In this document: in pieces, positions 1 through 12,800 of the stretch
Layout of the letters: the number at the start of each line of letters is the position of its first letter
How positions within the stretch are numbered: position 1 is the first letter of the stretch
Assembly: GCA_037013495.1 (NCBI GenBank)
Contig: CM072810.1
Location: 53,368,843 to 53,432,842 of the forward strand
DNA: 64,000 bases
Direction of reading: 5' to 3'
Origin: Hippophae tibetana
Lineage: Eukaryota > Streptophyta > Magnoliopsida > Rosales > Elaeagnaceae
Program-made: the position numbers and the translations under genes
Notes under the pieces: generated by a model
Databases searched by the model: none
What the model saw: only the letters and a program-made list of their open reading frames with translations
What the model was told of the DNA's origin: nothing

Positions 1-593
1 GAACTGCCACCCTTAATCCTCGTTCAAAGCTCACAACAAGTAACGAGGATGTTACCCCCCTTGCACGACACAAGTCATTCTAAATGACACTTGGAAACAA
101 CAAGGAAAGGTTACCCACAACAACGAACCTAGGGATGGTACTTACCTCGGTTTCATCATTCCGTCTCTTGTAAGCGAACTTTACCTCTAAGTTGTACTCT
201 TATGGGATAGAAATCGGAGATCATGTTTTGATACCAAACATAGGAAAATAGTTAATCCTTCCTTCCTAAATCTTAAGCTTTCAATACGGGACGCTTGAAC
301 TGTCACCCTTAATCCTCATTCAAAGCTCACAACAAGTCACGAGGATGTTACCCCCCCGTGCACGACACAAGTCATTCTAAATGACACTTGGAAACAACAA
401 AGAAAGGTTACCCACAACAACGAACCTAGGGATGGTACTTACCTCGGTTTCATCATTTCGTCTCTTGTAAGCGAACTTTACCTCTAAGTCGTACTCTTAT
501 GGGATAGAAATCGGAGATCATGTTTTGATACCAAACATAGGAAAATAGCTAATCCTTCCTTCCTTAAGCTTAAGCTTTCAATACGGGACGCTT

Positions 594-900
594 GAACTGT
601 CACCCTTAATCCTCGTTCAAAGCTCACAACAAGTCACGAGGATGTTACCCCCCCCCCCCCCCCGTGCACGACACAAGTCATTCTAAATGACACTTGGAAA
701 CAACAAGGAAAGGTTACCCACAACAACGAACACAGGGATGGATACTTACCTCGGTTGCATCATTTCGTCTCTTGTAAGCGAACTTCACCTCTAACTTGTG
801 CTTTTATGGGATACAAATCAGAGATCATATTTTGATACCAAACATAGGAAAATAGTTAATCCTTCCTTTCTAAAGCTTAAGCTGTCCATGCGGGACGCTT
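594..900 (+). repeat. Longest monomer (307 bp) with expanded C-tract
   Basis: This monomer is about 10 bp longer than its neighbours. The excess is mainly an uninterrupted run of 16 C at 648-663, where most monomers have 6-7, plus the extra A that makes GGATAC. The rest aligns normally with its neighbours. Replication slippage on the mononucleotide run is the simple explanation. A read or assembly error at a homopolymer is the alternative. Confidence 0.85.
648..663 (+). repeat. C16 homopolymer
   Basis: Sixteen consecutive C residues sit where the monomer normally carries 4-8, directly before GTGCACG. It is the longest mononucleotide run I see in the window. Confidence 0.93.
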
Positions 901-2752
901 GAACTGTCACCCTTAATCCTCGTTCAAAGATCACAACAAGTCACGAGGATGTTACCCCCCGTGCACGACACAAGTCATTCTAAATGACACTTGGAAACAA
1001 CATAGAAAGGTTACCCACAACAACAAACCCAGGGATGGTACTTACCTCGGTTCCATCCTTCCGTCTCTTGTAAGCGAACTTCACCTCTAACTTGTGCTTT
1101 TATGGGATACAAATCAGAGATCATATTTTGATACCAAACATAGGAAAATAGTTAATCCTTCCTTTCTAAAGCTTAAGCTTTCCATGCGGGACGCTTGAAC
1201 TGTCACCCTTAATCCTCGTTCAAAGATCACAACAAGTCACGAGGCTGTTACCCCCCGTGCACGACACAAGTCATTCTAAATGCCACTTGGAAACAACATA
1301 GAAAGGTTACCCACAACAACAAACCCAGGGATGGTACTTACCTCGGTTCCATCCTTCCGTCTCTTGTAAGCGAACTTCACCTCTAACTTGTGCTTTTATG
1401 GGATACAAATCAGAGATCATATTTTGATACCAAACATAGGAAAATAGTTAATCCTTCCTTTCTAAAGCTTAAGCTTTCCATGCGGGACGCTTGAACTGTC
1501 ACCCTTAATCCTCGTTCAAAGATCACAACAATTCACGAGGCTGTTACCCCCCGGGCACGATACAAGTCATTCTAAATGACACTTGGAAACAACATAGAAA
1601 GGTTACCCACAACAACAAACCCCGGGATGGTACTTACCTCGGTTGCATCATTCCGTCTCTTGTAAGCGAACTTCACCTCTAACTTGTGCTTTTATGGGAC
1701 ACAAATCGGAGATGATATTTTGATACCAAACATAGGAAAATAATTAATCCTTCCTTCCTAAAGCTTAAGCTTTCAATATGGAACGCTTGAACTGTCACCC
1801 TTAATCCTCGTTCAAAGCTCACAACAAGTCACGAGGATGTTACCCCCCCGTGCACGACACAAGTCATTCTAAATGACACTTGGAAACAACAAGGAAAGGT
1901 TACCCACAACAACGAACCCAGGGATGGTACTTACCTCGGTTGCATCATTCCGTCTCTTGTAAGCGAACTTCACCTCGAACTTGTGCTTTTATGGGACACA
2001 AACCTGAGATCATGTTTTGATACCAAACATAGGAAAATAGCTAATCCTTCCTTCCTAAAGCGTAAGCTTTCAATACGGGACGCTTGAGCTGTCACCCTTA
2101 ATCCTCGTTCAAAGCTCACAACAAGTCACGAGGATGTTACCCCTCCGTGCACGACACAAGTCATTCTAAATGACACTTGGAAACAACATAGAAAGGTTAC
2201 CCACAACAACAAACCCAGGGATGGTACTTACCTCGGTTGCATCATTCTGTCTCTTGTAAGCTAACTTCACCTCGAACTTGTGCTTTTATGGGATACAAAT
2301 TCGGAGATCATGTTTTGATAACAAACATAGGAAAATAGCTAATCCTTCCTTCCTGAAGCTTAAGCTTCCCATACAGGACGCTTGAACTGTCACCCTTAAT
2401 CCTCGTTCAAAGATCACAACAAGTCACGAGGCTGTTCCCCCCCGTGCACGACACAAGTCATTCTAAATGACACTTGGAAACAACATAGAAAGATACCCAC
2501 AACAAGGAACATAGGGATGCTACTTACCTCAGTTGCATCATTCCGTCTCTTGTAAGCGAACTTCATCTCTAACTTGTGCTTTTATGGGACACAAATCGGA
2601 GATCATATTTTGATACCAAACATAGGAAAATAATTAATCCTTCCTTCCTAAAGCTTAAGCTTTCAATACGGGACGCTTGAACTGTCACCCTTAATCCTCG
2701 TTCAAAGCTCACAACAAGTCACGAGGATGTTACCCCCCCGTGCACGACACAA

Positions 2753-2767
2753 GTCATTCTAAATGAC
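2753..2767 (+). other. Conserved stem-loop, one per monomer (example)
   Basis: GTCATT, a 3-base spacer CTA, then AATGAC form a perfect 6-bp inverted repeat. A further CAA/TTG pairing is possible outside it if AC is bulged. The element occurs in nearly every monomer at the same offset, for example 74-88. Spacer changes that keep the arms occur, such as CAA near 50365, 52450 and 59300. Arm-breaking changes are rare, for example near 1280, 5438, 20892, 25652 and 62573. A structural or protein-binding role is inference. Confidence 0.8.
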
Positions 2768-2946
2768 ACTTGGAAACAACAAAGAAAGGTTACCCACAAC
2801 AACGAACCTAGGGATGGTACTTACCTCGGTTTCATCATTTCGTCTCTTGTAAGCGAACTTCACCTCGAACTTGTGCTTTTATGGGACACAAACCTGAGAT
2901 CATGTTTTGATACCAAACATAGGAAAATAGCTAATCCTTCCTTCCT

Positions 2947-2960
2947 AAAGCTTAAGCTTT
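2947..2960. other. 14-bp perfect palindrome centred on CTTAAG (example)
   Basis: AAAGCTTAAGCTTT is its own reverse complement. It holds two HindIII sites (AAGCTT) and one AflII site (CTTAAG). It lies near the monomer end. Other types carry a 12-bp form followed by CCC (for example 9191-9202), a one-base disruption AATCTTAAG, a GCGTAAGC form, or GCGAAAGCTTTC, which forms a different 10-bp palindrome. Confidence 0.85.
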
Positions 2961-5900
2961 CAATACGGGACGCTTGAACTGCCACCCTTAATCCTCGTTC
3001 AAAGCTCACAACAAGTAACGAGGATGTAACCCCCCTTGCACGACACAAGTCATTCTAAATGACACTTGGAAACAACAAGGAAAGGTTACCCATAACAACG
3101 AACCCAGGGATGGTACTTACCTCGTTTGCATCATTCCGTCTTTTGTAAGCGAACTTCACCTCTGAGTTGTACTTTTATGGGATACAAATCGGAGATCATG
3201 TTTTGATACCAAACATAGGAAAATAGCTAATCCTTACTTCCTAAAGCTTAAGCTTTCAATACGGGACGCTTGAGCTGTCACCCTTAATCCTCGTTCAAAG
3301 CTCACAACAAGTCACGAGGATGTTACCCCTCCGTGCACGACACAAGTCATTCTAAATGACACTTGGAAACAACAAGGAAAGGTTACCCACAACAACGAAC
3401 CCAGGGATGGTACTTACCTCGGTTGCATCATTCCGTCTCTTGTAAGCGAACTTCACCTCGAACTTGTGCTTTTATGGGATACAAACCTGAGATCATGTTT
3501 TGATACCAAACATAGGAAAATAGCTAATCCTTCCTTCCTAAAGCGTAAGCTTTCAATACGGGACGCTTGAGCTGTCACCCTTAATCCTCGTTCAAAGCTC
3601 ACAACAAGTCACGAGGATGTTACCCCTCCGTGCACGACACAAGTCATTCTAAATGACACTTGGAAACAACATAGAAAGGTTACCCACAACAACAAACCCA
3701 GGGATGGATACTTACCTCGGTTGCATCATTCTGTCTCTTCTAAGCTAACTTCACCTCGAACTTGTGCTTTTATGGGATACAAATTCGGAGATCATGTTTT
3801 GATAACAAATATAGGAAAAATAGCTAATCCTTCCTTCCTAAAGCTTAAGCTTCCCATACAGGACGCTTGAACTGTCACCGTTAATCCTCGTTCAAAGATC
3901 ACAACAAGTCACGAGGCTGTTCCCCCCCGTGCACGACACAAGTCATTCTAAATGACACTTGGAAACAACATAGAAAGGTTACCCACAACAACAAACCCAT
4001 GGATGGTACTTACCTCGGTTGCATCATTCCGTCTCTTGTAAGCGAACTTCACCTCTAACTTGTGCTTTTATGGGATACAAATCGGAGATCATATTTTGAT
4101 ACCAAACATAGGAAAATAGTTAATCCTTCCTTTCTAAAGCTTAAGTTTTACATGCGAGACGCTTGAACTATCACCCTTAATCCTCGTTCAAAGATCACAA
4201 CAAGTCACGAGGCTGTTACCCCCCGTGCACGACACAAGTCATTCTAAATGACACTTGGAAACAACATAGAAAGGTTACCCACAACAACAAACCCCGGGAT
4301 GGTACTTACCTCGGTTGCATCATTCCGTCTCTTGTAAATGAACTTCACCTCTAACTTGTGCTTTTATGGGATACAAATCGGAGATCATATTTTGATACCA
4401 AACATAGGAAAATAGTTAATCCTTCCTTCCTAAATCTTAAGCTTTCAATACGGGACGCTTGAACTGTCACCCTTAATCCTCATTCAAAGCTCACAACAAG
4501 TCACGAGGATGTTACCCCCCCGTGCACGACACAAGTCATCCTAAATGACACTTGGAAACAACAAAGAAATGTTACCCACAACAACGAACCCAGGGATGGT
4601 ACTTACCTCGGTTGCATCATTCTGTCTCTTGTAAGCGAACTTCACCTCGAACTTGTGCTTTTATGGGATACAAATTCGGAGATCATGTTTTGATAACAAT
4701 TATAGGGAAAATAGCTAATCCTTACTTCCTAAAGCTTAAGCTTCCCATACGGGACGCTTGAACTGTCACCCTTAATCCTCGTTCAAAGATCACAACATGT
4801 CACGAGGCTGTTACTCCCCGTGCACGACACAAGTCATTCTAAATGACACTTGGAAACAACATAGAAAGGTTACCCACAACAACGAACCCAGGGATGCTAC
4901 TTACCTCGGTTGCATCATTCCGTCTCTTGTAAGCGAACTTCACCTCTGAGTTGTACTTTTATGGGATACAAATCGGAGATCATGTTTTGATACCAAACAT
5001 AGGAAAATAGCTAATCCTTCCTTCCTAAAGCTTAAGCTTTCAATACGGGACGCTTGAGCTGTCACCCTTAATCCTCGTTCAAAGCTCACAACAAGTCACG
5101 AGGATGTTACCCCTCCGTGCACGACACAAGTCATTCTAAATGACACTTGGAAACAACATAGAAAGGTTACCCACAACAACAAACCCAGGGATGGATACTT
5201 ACCTCGGTTGCATCATTCTGTCTCTTCTAAGCTAACTTCACCTCGAACTTGTGCTTTTATGGGATACAAATTCGGAGATCATGTTTTGATAACAAATATA
5301 GGAAAAATAGCTAATCCTTCCTTCCTAAAGCTTAAGCTTCCCATACAGGACGCTTGAACTGTCACCCTTAATCCTCGTTCAAAGATCACAACAAGTCACG
5401 AGGCTGTTACCCCCCGTGCACGACACAAGTCATTCTAAATGCCACTTGGAAACAACATAGAAAGGTTACCCACAACAACAAACCCCGGGATGGTACTTAC
5501 CTCGGTTGCATCATTCCGTCTCTTGTAAGCGAACTTCACCTCTAACTTGTGCTTTTATGGGACACAAATCGGAGATGATATTTTGATACCAAACATAGGA
5601 AAATAATTAATCCTTCCTTCCTAAAGCTTAAGCTTTCAATATGGAACGCTTGAACTGTCACCCTTAATCCTCGTTCAAAGCTCACAACAAGTCACGAGGA
5701 TGTTACCCCCCCGTGCACGACACAAGTCATTCTAAATGACACTTGGAAACAACAAGGAAAGGTTACCCACAACAACGAACCCAGGGATGGTACTTACCTC
5801 GGTTGCATCATTCCGTCTCTTGTAAGCGAACTTCACCTCGAACTTGTGCTTTTATGGGACACAAACCTGAGATCATGTTTTGATACCAAACATAGGAAAA

Positions 5901-6899
5901 TAGCTAATCCTTCCTTCCTAAAGCGTAAGCTTTCAATACGGGACGCTTGAGCTGTCACCCTTAATCCTCGTTCAAAGCTCACAACAAGTCACGAGGATGT
6001 TACCCCTCCGTGCACGACACAAGTCATTCTAAATGACACTTGGAAACAACATAGAAAGGTTACCCACAACAACAAACCCAGGGATGGTACTTACCTCGGT
6101 TGCATCATTCTGTCTCTTGTAAGCTAACTTCACCTCGAACTTGTGCTTTTATGGGATACAAATTCGGAGATCATGTTTTGATAACAAACATAGGAAAAAT
6201 AGCTAATCCTTCCTTCCTGAAGCTTAAGCTTCCCATACAGAACGCTTGAACTGTCACCCTTAATCCTCGTTCAAAGATCACAACAAGTCACGAGGCTGTT
6301 CCCCCCCGTGCACGACACAAGTCATTCTAAATGACACTTGGAAACAACATAGAAAGGTTACCCACAACAAGGAACATAGGGATGCTACTTACCTCAGTTG
6401 CATCATTCCGTCTCTTGTAAGCGAACTTCATCTCTAACTTGTGCTTTTATGGGACACAAATCGGAGATCATATTTTGATACCAAACATAGGAAAATAATT
6501 AATCCTTCCTTCCTAAAGCTTAAGCTTTCAATACGGGACGCTTGAACTGTCACCCTTAATCCTCGTTCAAAGCTCACAACAAGTCACAAGGATGTTACCC
6601 CCCCGTGCACGACACAAGTCATTCTAAATGACACTTGGAAACAACAAGGAAAGGTTACCCATAACAACGAACCCAGGGATGGTATTTACCTCGTTTGCAT
6701 CATTCCGTCTCTTGTAAGCGAACTTCACCTCTGAGTTGTACTTTTATGGGATACAAATCGGAGATCATGTTTTGATACCAAACATAGGAAAATAGCTAAT
6801 CCTTCCTTCCTAAAGCGTAAGCTTTCAATACGGGACGCTTGAGCTGTCACCCTTAATCCTCGTTCAAAGCTCACAACAAGTCACGAGGATGTTACCCCT

Positions 6900-9800
6900 C
6901 CGTGCACGACACAAGTCATTCTAAATGACACTTGGAAACAACATAGAAAGGTTACCCACAACAACAAACCCAGGGATGGTACTTACCTCGGTTGCATCAT
7001 TCTGTCTCTTGTAAGCTAACTTCACCTCGAACTTGTGCTTTTATGGGATACAAATTCGGAGATCATGTTTTGATAACAAACATAGGAAAAATAGCTAATC
7101 CTTCCTTCCTGAAGCTTAAGCTTCCCATACAGAACGCTTGAACTGTCACCCTTAATCCTCGTTCAAAGATCACAACAAGTCACGAGGCTGTTCCCCCCCG
7201 TGCACGACACAAGTCATTCTAAATGACACTTGGAAACAACATAGAAAGGTTACCCACAACAACGAACCTAGGGATGGTACTTACCTCGGTTTCATCATTC
7301 CGTCTCTTGTAAGCGAACTTCACCTCGAACTTGTGCTTTTATGGGACACAAACCTGAGATCATGTTTTGATACCAAACATAGGAAAATAGCTAATCCTTC
7401 CTTCCTAAAGCGTAAGCTTTCAATACGGGACGCTTGAACTGCCACCCTTAATCCTCGTTCAAAGCTCACAACAAGTAACGAGGATGTTACCCCCCTTGCA
7501 CGACACAAGTCATTCTAAATGACACTTGGAAACAACAAGGAAAGGTTACCCATAACAACGAACCCAGGGATGGTACTTACCTCGTTTGCATCATTCCGTC
7601 TCTTGTAAGCGAACTTCACCTCTGAGTTGTACTTTTATGGGATACAAATCGGAGATCATGTTTTGATACCAAACATAGGAAATAGCTAATCCTTACTTCC
7701 TAAAGCTTAAGCTTTCAATACGGGACGCTTGAGCTGTCACCCTTAATCCTCGTTCAAAGCTCACAACAAGTCACGAGGATGTTACCCCTCCGTGCACGAC
7801 ACAAGTCATTCTAAATGACACTTGGAAACAACAAGGAAAGGTTACCCACAACAACGAACCCAGGGATGGTACTTACCTCGGTTGCATCATTCCGTCTCTT
7901 GTAAGCGAACTTCACCTCGAACTTGTGCTTTTATGGGATACAAACCTGAGATCATGTTTTGATACCAAACATAGGAAAATAGCTAATCCTTCCTTCCTAA
8001 AGCGTAAGCTTTCAATACGGGACGCTTGAGCTGTCACCCTTAATCCTCGTTCAAAGCTCACAACAAGTCACGAGGATGTTACCCCTCCGTGCACGACACA
8101 AGTCATTCTAAATGACACTTGGAAACAACATAGAAAGGTTACCCACAACAACAAACCCAGGGATGGATACTTACCTCGGTTGCATCATTCTGTCTCTTCT
8201 AAGCTAACTTCACCTCGAACTTGTGCTTTTATGGGATACAAATTCGGAGATCATGTTTTGATAACAAATATAGGAAAAATAGCTAATCCTTCCTTCCTAA
8301 AGCTTAAGCTTCCCATACAGGACGCTTGAACTGTCACCGTTAATCCTCGTTCAAAGATCACAACAAGTCACGAGGCTGTTCCCCCCCGTGCACGACACAA
8401 GTCATTCTAAATGACACTTGGAAACAACATAGAAAGGTTACCCACAACAACAAACCCATGGATGGTACTTACCTCGGTTGCATCATTCCGTCTCTTGTAA
8501 GCGAACTTCACCTCTAACTTGTGCTTTTATGGGATACAAATCGGAGATCATATTTTGATACCAAACATAGGAAAATAGTTAATCCTTCCTTTCTAAAGCT
8601 TAAGTTTTACATGCGAGACGCTTGAACTATCACCCTTAATCCTCGTTCAAAGATCACAACAAGTCACGAGGCTGTTACCCCCCGTGCACGACACAAGTCA
8701 TTCTAAATGACACTTGGAAACAACATAGAAAGGTTACCCACAACAACAAACCCCGGGATGGTACTTACCTCGGTTGCATCATTCCGTCTCTTGTAAATGA
8801 ACTTCACCTCTAACTTGTGCTTTTATGGGATACAAATCGGAGATCATATTTTGATACCAAACATAGGAAAATAGTTAATCCTTCCTTCCTAAATCTTAAG
8901 CTTTCAATACGGGACGCTTGAACTGTCACCCTTAATCCTCATTCAAAGCTCACAACAAGTCACGAGGATGTTACCCCCCCGTGCACGACACAAGTCATTC
9001 TAAATGACACTTGGAAACAACAAAGAAAGGTTACCCACAACAACGAACCCAGGGATGGTACTTACCTCGGTTGCATCATTCTGTCTCTTGTAAGCGAACT
9101 TCACCTCGAACTTGTGCTTTTATGGGATACAAATTCGGAGATCATGTTTTGATAACAATTATAGGGAAAATAGCTAATCCTTACTTCCTAAAGCTTAAGC
9201 TTCCCATACGGGACGCTTGAACTGTCACCCTTAATCCTCGTTCAAAGATCACAACATGTCACGAGGCTGTTACCCCCCGTGCACGACACAAGTCATTCTA
9301 AATGACACTTGGAAACAACATAGAAAGGTTACCCACAACAACGAACCCAGGGATGCTACTTACCTCGGTTGCATCATTCCGTCTCTTGTAAGCGAACTTC
9401 ACCTCGAACTTGTGCTTTTATGGGACACAAACCTGAGATCATGTTTTGATACCAAACATAGGAAAATAGCTAATCCTTCCTTCCTAAAGCGTAAGCTTTC
9501 AATACGGGACGCTTGAGCTGCACCCTTAATCCTCGTTCAAAGCTCACAACAAGTCACGAGGATGTTACCCCTCCGTGCACGACACAAGTCATTCTAAATG
9601 ACACTTGGAAACAACATAGAAAGGTTACCCACAACAACAAACCCAGGGATGGTACTTACCTCGGTTGCATCATTCTGTCTCTTGTAAGCTAACTTCACCT
9701 CGAACTTGTGCTTTTATGGGATACAAATTCGGAGATCATGTTTTGATAACAAACATAGGAAAAATAGCTAATCCTTCCTTCCTGAAGCTTAAGCTTCCCA

Positions 9801-12800
9801 TACAGAACGCTTGAACTGTCACCCTTAATCCTCGTTCAAAGATCACAACAAGTCACGAGGCTGTTCCCCCCCGTGCACGACACAAGTCATTCTAAATGAC
9901 ACTTGGAAACAACATAGAAAGGTTACCCACAACAAGGAACATAGGGATGCTACTTACCTCAGTTGCATCATTCCGTCTCTTGTAAGCGAACTTCATCTCT
10001 AACTTGTGCTTTTATGGGACACAAATCGGAGATCATATTTTGATACCAAACATAGGAAAATAATTAATCCTTCCTTCCTAAAGCTTAAGCTTTCAATACG
10101 GGACGCTTGAACTGTCACCCTTAATCCTCGTTCAAAGCTCACAACAAGTCACGAGGATGTTACCCCCCCGTGCACGACACAAGTCATTCTAAATGACACT
10201 TGGAAACAACAAAGAAAGGTTACCCACAACAACGAACCTAGGGATGGTACTTACCTCGGTTTCATCATTCCGTCTCTTGTAAGCGAACTTCACCTCGAAC
10301 TTGTGCTTTTATGGGACACAAACCTGAGATCATGTTTTGATACCAAACATAGGAAAATAGCTAATCCTTCCTTCCTAAAGCGTAAGCTTTCAATACGGGA
10401 CGCTTGAACTGCCACCCTTAATCCTCGTTCAAAGCTCACAACAAGTAACGAGGATGTTACCCCCCTTGCACGACACAAGTCATTCTAAATGACACTTGGA
10501 AACAACAAGGAAAGGTTACCCATAACAACGAACCCAGGGATGGTACTTACCTCGTTTGCATCATTCCGTCTCTTGTAAGCGAACTTCACCTCTGAGTTGT
10601 ACTTTTATGGGATACAAATCGGAGATCATGTTTTGATACCAAACATAGGAAAATAGCTAATCCTTACTTCCTAAAGCTTAAGCTTTCAATACGGGACGCT
10701 TGAGCTGTCACCCTTAATCCTCGTTCAAAGCTCACAACAAGTCACGAGGATGTTACCCCTCCGTGCACGACACAAGTCATTCTAAATGACACTTGGAAAC
10801 AACAAGGAAAGGTTACCCACAACAACGAACCCAGGGATGGTACTTACCTCGGTTGCATCATTCCGTCTCTTGTAAGCGAACTTCACCTCGAACTTGTGCT
10901 TTTATGGGATACAAACCTGAGATCATGTTTTGATACCAAACATAGGAAAATAGCTAATCCTTCCTTCCTAAAGCGTAAGCTTTCAATACGGGACGCTTGA
11001 GCTGTCACCCTTAATCCTCGTTCAAAGCTCACAACAAGTCACGAGGATGTTACCCCTCCGTGCACGACACAAGTCATTCTAAATGACACTTGGAAACAAC
11101 ATAGAAAGGTTACCCACAACAACAAACCCAGGGATGGATACTTACCTCGTTTGCATCATTCTGTCTCTTCTAAGCTAACTTCACCTCGAACTTGTGCTTT
11201 TATGGGATACAAATTCGGAGATCATGTTTTGATAACAAATATAGGAAAAATAGCTAATCCTTCCTTCCTAAAGCTTAAGCTTCCCATACAGGACGCTTGA
11301 ACTGTCACCCTTAATCCTCGTTCAAAGATCACAACAAGTCACGAGGCTGTTCCCCCCCGTGCACGACACAAGTCATTCTAAATGACACTTGGAAACAACA
11401 TAGAAAGGTTACCCACAACAACAAACCCATGGATGGTACTTACCTCGGTTGCATCATTCCGTCTCTTGTAAGCGAACTTCACCTCTAACTTGTGCTTTTA
11501 TGGGATACAAATCGGAGATCATATTTTGATACCAAACATAGGAAAATAGTTAATCCTTCCTTTCTAAAGCTTAAGTTTTACATGCGAGACGCTTGAACTA
11601 TCACCCTTAATCCTCGTTCAAAGATCACAACAAGTCACGAGGCTGTTACCCCCCGTGCACGACACAAGTCATTCTAAATGACACTTGGAAACAACATAGA
11701 AAGGTTACCCACAACAACAAACCCCGGGATGGTACTTACCTCGGTTGCATCATTCCGTCTCTTGTAAATGAACTTCACCTCTAACTTGTGCTTTTATGGG
11801 ATACAAATCGGAGATCATATTTTGATACCAAACATAGGAAAATAGTTAATCCTTCCTTCCTAAATCTTAAGCTTTCAATACGGGACGCTTGAACTGTCAC
11901 CCTTAATCCTCATTCAAAGCTCACAACAAGTCACGAGGATGTTACCCCCCCGTGCACGACACAAGTCATTCTAAATGACACTTGGAAACAACAAAGAAAG
12001 GTTACCCACAACAACGAACCCAGGGATGGTACTTACCTCGGTTGCATCATTCTGTCTCTTGTAAGCGAACTTCACCTCGAACTTGTGCTTTTATGGGATA
12101 CAAATTCGGAGATCACGTTTTGATAACAATTATAGGGAAAATAGCTAATCCTTACTTCCTAAAGCTTAAGCTTCCCATACGGGACGCTTGAACTGTCACC
12201 CTTAATCCTCGTTCAAAGATCACAACATGTCACGAGGCTGTTACCCCCCGTGCACGACACAAGTCATTCTAAATGACACTTGGAAACAACATAGAAAGGT
12301 TACCCACAACAACGAACCCAGGGATGCTACTTACCTCGGTTGCATCATTCCGTCTCTTGTAAGCGAACTTCACCTCTGAGTTGTACTTTTATGGGATACA
12401 AATCGGAGATCATGTTTTGATACCAAACATAGGAAAATAGCTAATCCTTCCTTCCTAAAGCTTAAGCTTTCAATACGGGACGCTTGAGCTGTCACCCTTA
12501 ATCCTCGTTCAAAGCTCACAACAAGTCACGAGGATGTTACCCCTCCGTGCACGACACAAGTCATTCTAAATGACACTTGGAAACAACATAGAAAGGTTAC
12601 CCACAATAACAAACCCAGGGGTGGATACTTACCTCGGTTGCATCATTCTGTCTCTTGTATGCTAACTTCACCTCGAACTTGTGCTTTTATGGGATACAAA
12701 TTCGGAGATCATGTTTTGATAACAAATATAGGAAAAATAGCTAATCCTTCCTTCCTAAAGCTTAAGCTTCCCATACAGGACGCTTGAACTGTCACCCTTA

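Larger units (their letters stand above)
2679..2975 (+). repeat. Reference monomer (297 bp) with landmarks
   Basis: A typical monomer used here as the map for all others. Landmarks in order: opening GAACTGTCACCC; CTCGTTCAAAGCTC (an A/C variant makes AGCTC or AGATC); GAGGATG (or GAGGCTG in linked types); a C-tract of 7 at 2733-2739 followed by GTGCACG; a stem-loop at 2753-2767; a GGTTACCC box with CAACAACGAAC; TTACCTCGG; the variable TCATT(C/T)CGTCTC or TCTGTCTC box; AAGCGAAC or AAGCTAAC; CTCGAACTTG, CTCTAACTTG or CTCTGAGTTG; GAGATCAT; GATACCAAACATAGG or GATAACAAATATAGG; CTTCCTTCC; a 14-bp palindrome at 2947-2960; and the tail TCAATACGGG or CCCATACAGG before GACGCTT. Linkage of these variants defines the monomer types. 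Confidence 0.93.
1..7435 (+). repeat. Proximal array segment, 25 mixed monomers with partial 13- and 15-monomer duplications
   Basis: This segment contains 25 monomers of varied type. Monomers starting at 1789-2679 correspond to those at 5652-6544 (offset 3863-3865 bp, 13 monomers), sharing rare marks such as TATGGAACGC (1778 and 5641) and AAGGAACATAGGG (near 2504 and 6369). About 2790-4944 corresponds to about 7250-9403 at offset 4459-4460 bp (15 monomers). The monomers at 1 and 2976 open with GAACTGCC and carry AAGTAACGAGG and CCCTTGCACG, the type that also opens the later 10- and 13-monomer blocks. No gene or foreign insertion is present. Confidence 0.85.

Noticed and set aside
648-663. 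G-quadruplex on the minus strand
   Set aside because: A single G-run per 297 bp does not supply four nearby runs. Only the one 16-base run could fold alone, and it may be a sequencing artefact.
7320-7508. Recurring minus-strand open frame of 62 codons spanning a monomer junction
   Set aside because: It starts at TTG and exists only where the AAGTAACGAGG variant removes a stop. It follows the repeat type rather than any coding constraint.
9011-9220. Recurring plus-strand open frame of 69 codons, once per monomer in many copies
   Set aside because: It arises from the satellite itself. In most copies the first codon is TTG and becomes ATG only where ACTTGG has mutated to ACATGG. It ends at the same TGA in GCTTGA. 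No promoter, codon bias or domain is evident, and single-base changes in other monomers destroy it (for example a stop at 58446).
9256-9516. 86-codon open frame with ATG, also at 16092
   Set aside because: The ATG comes from one substitution (ACAAGTC to ACATGTC). The second copy is simply the 6836-bp duplicate. Longest frame in the window, yet still under one monomer and without recognisable features.
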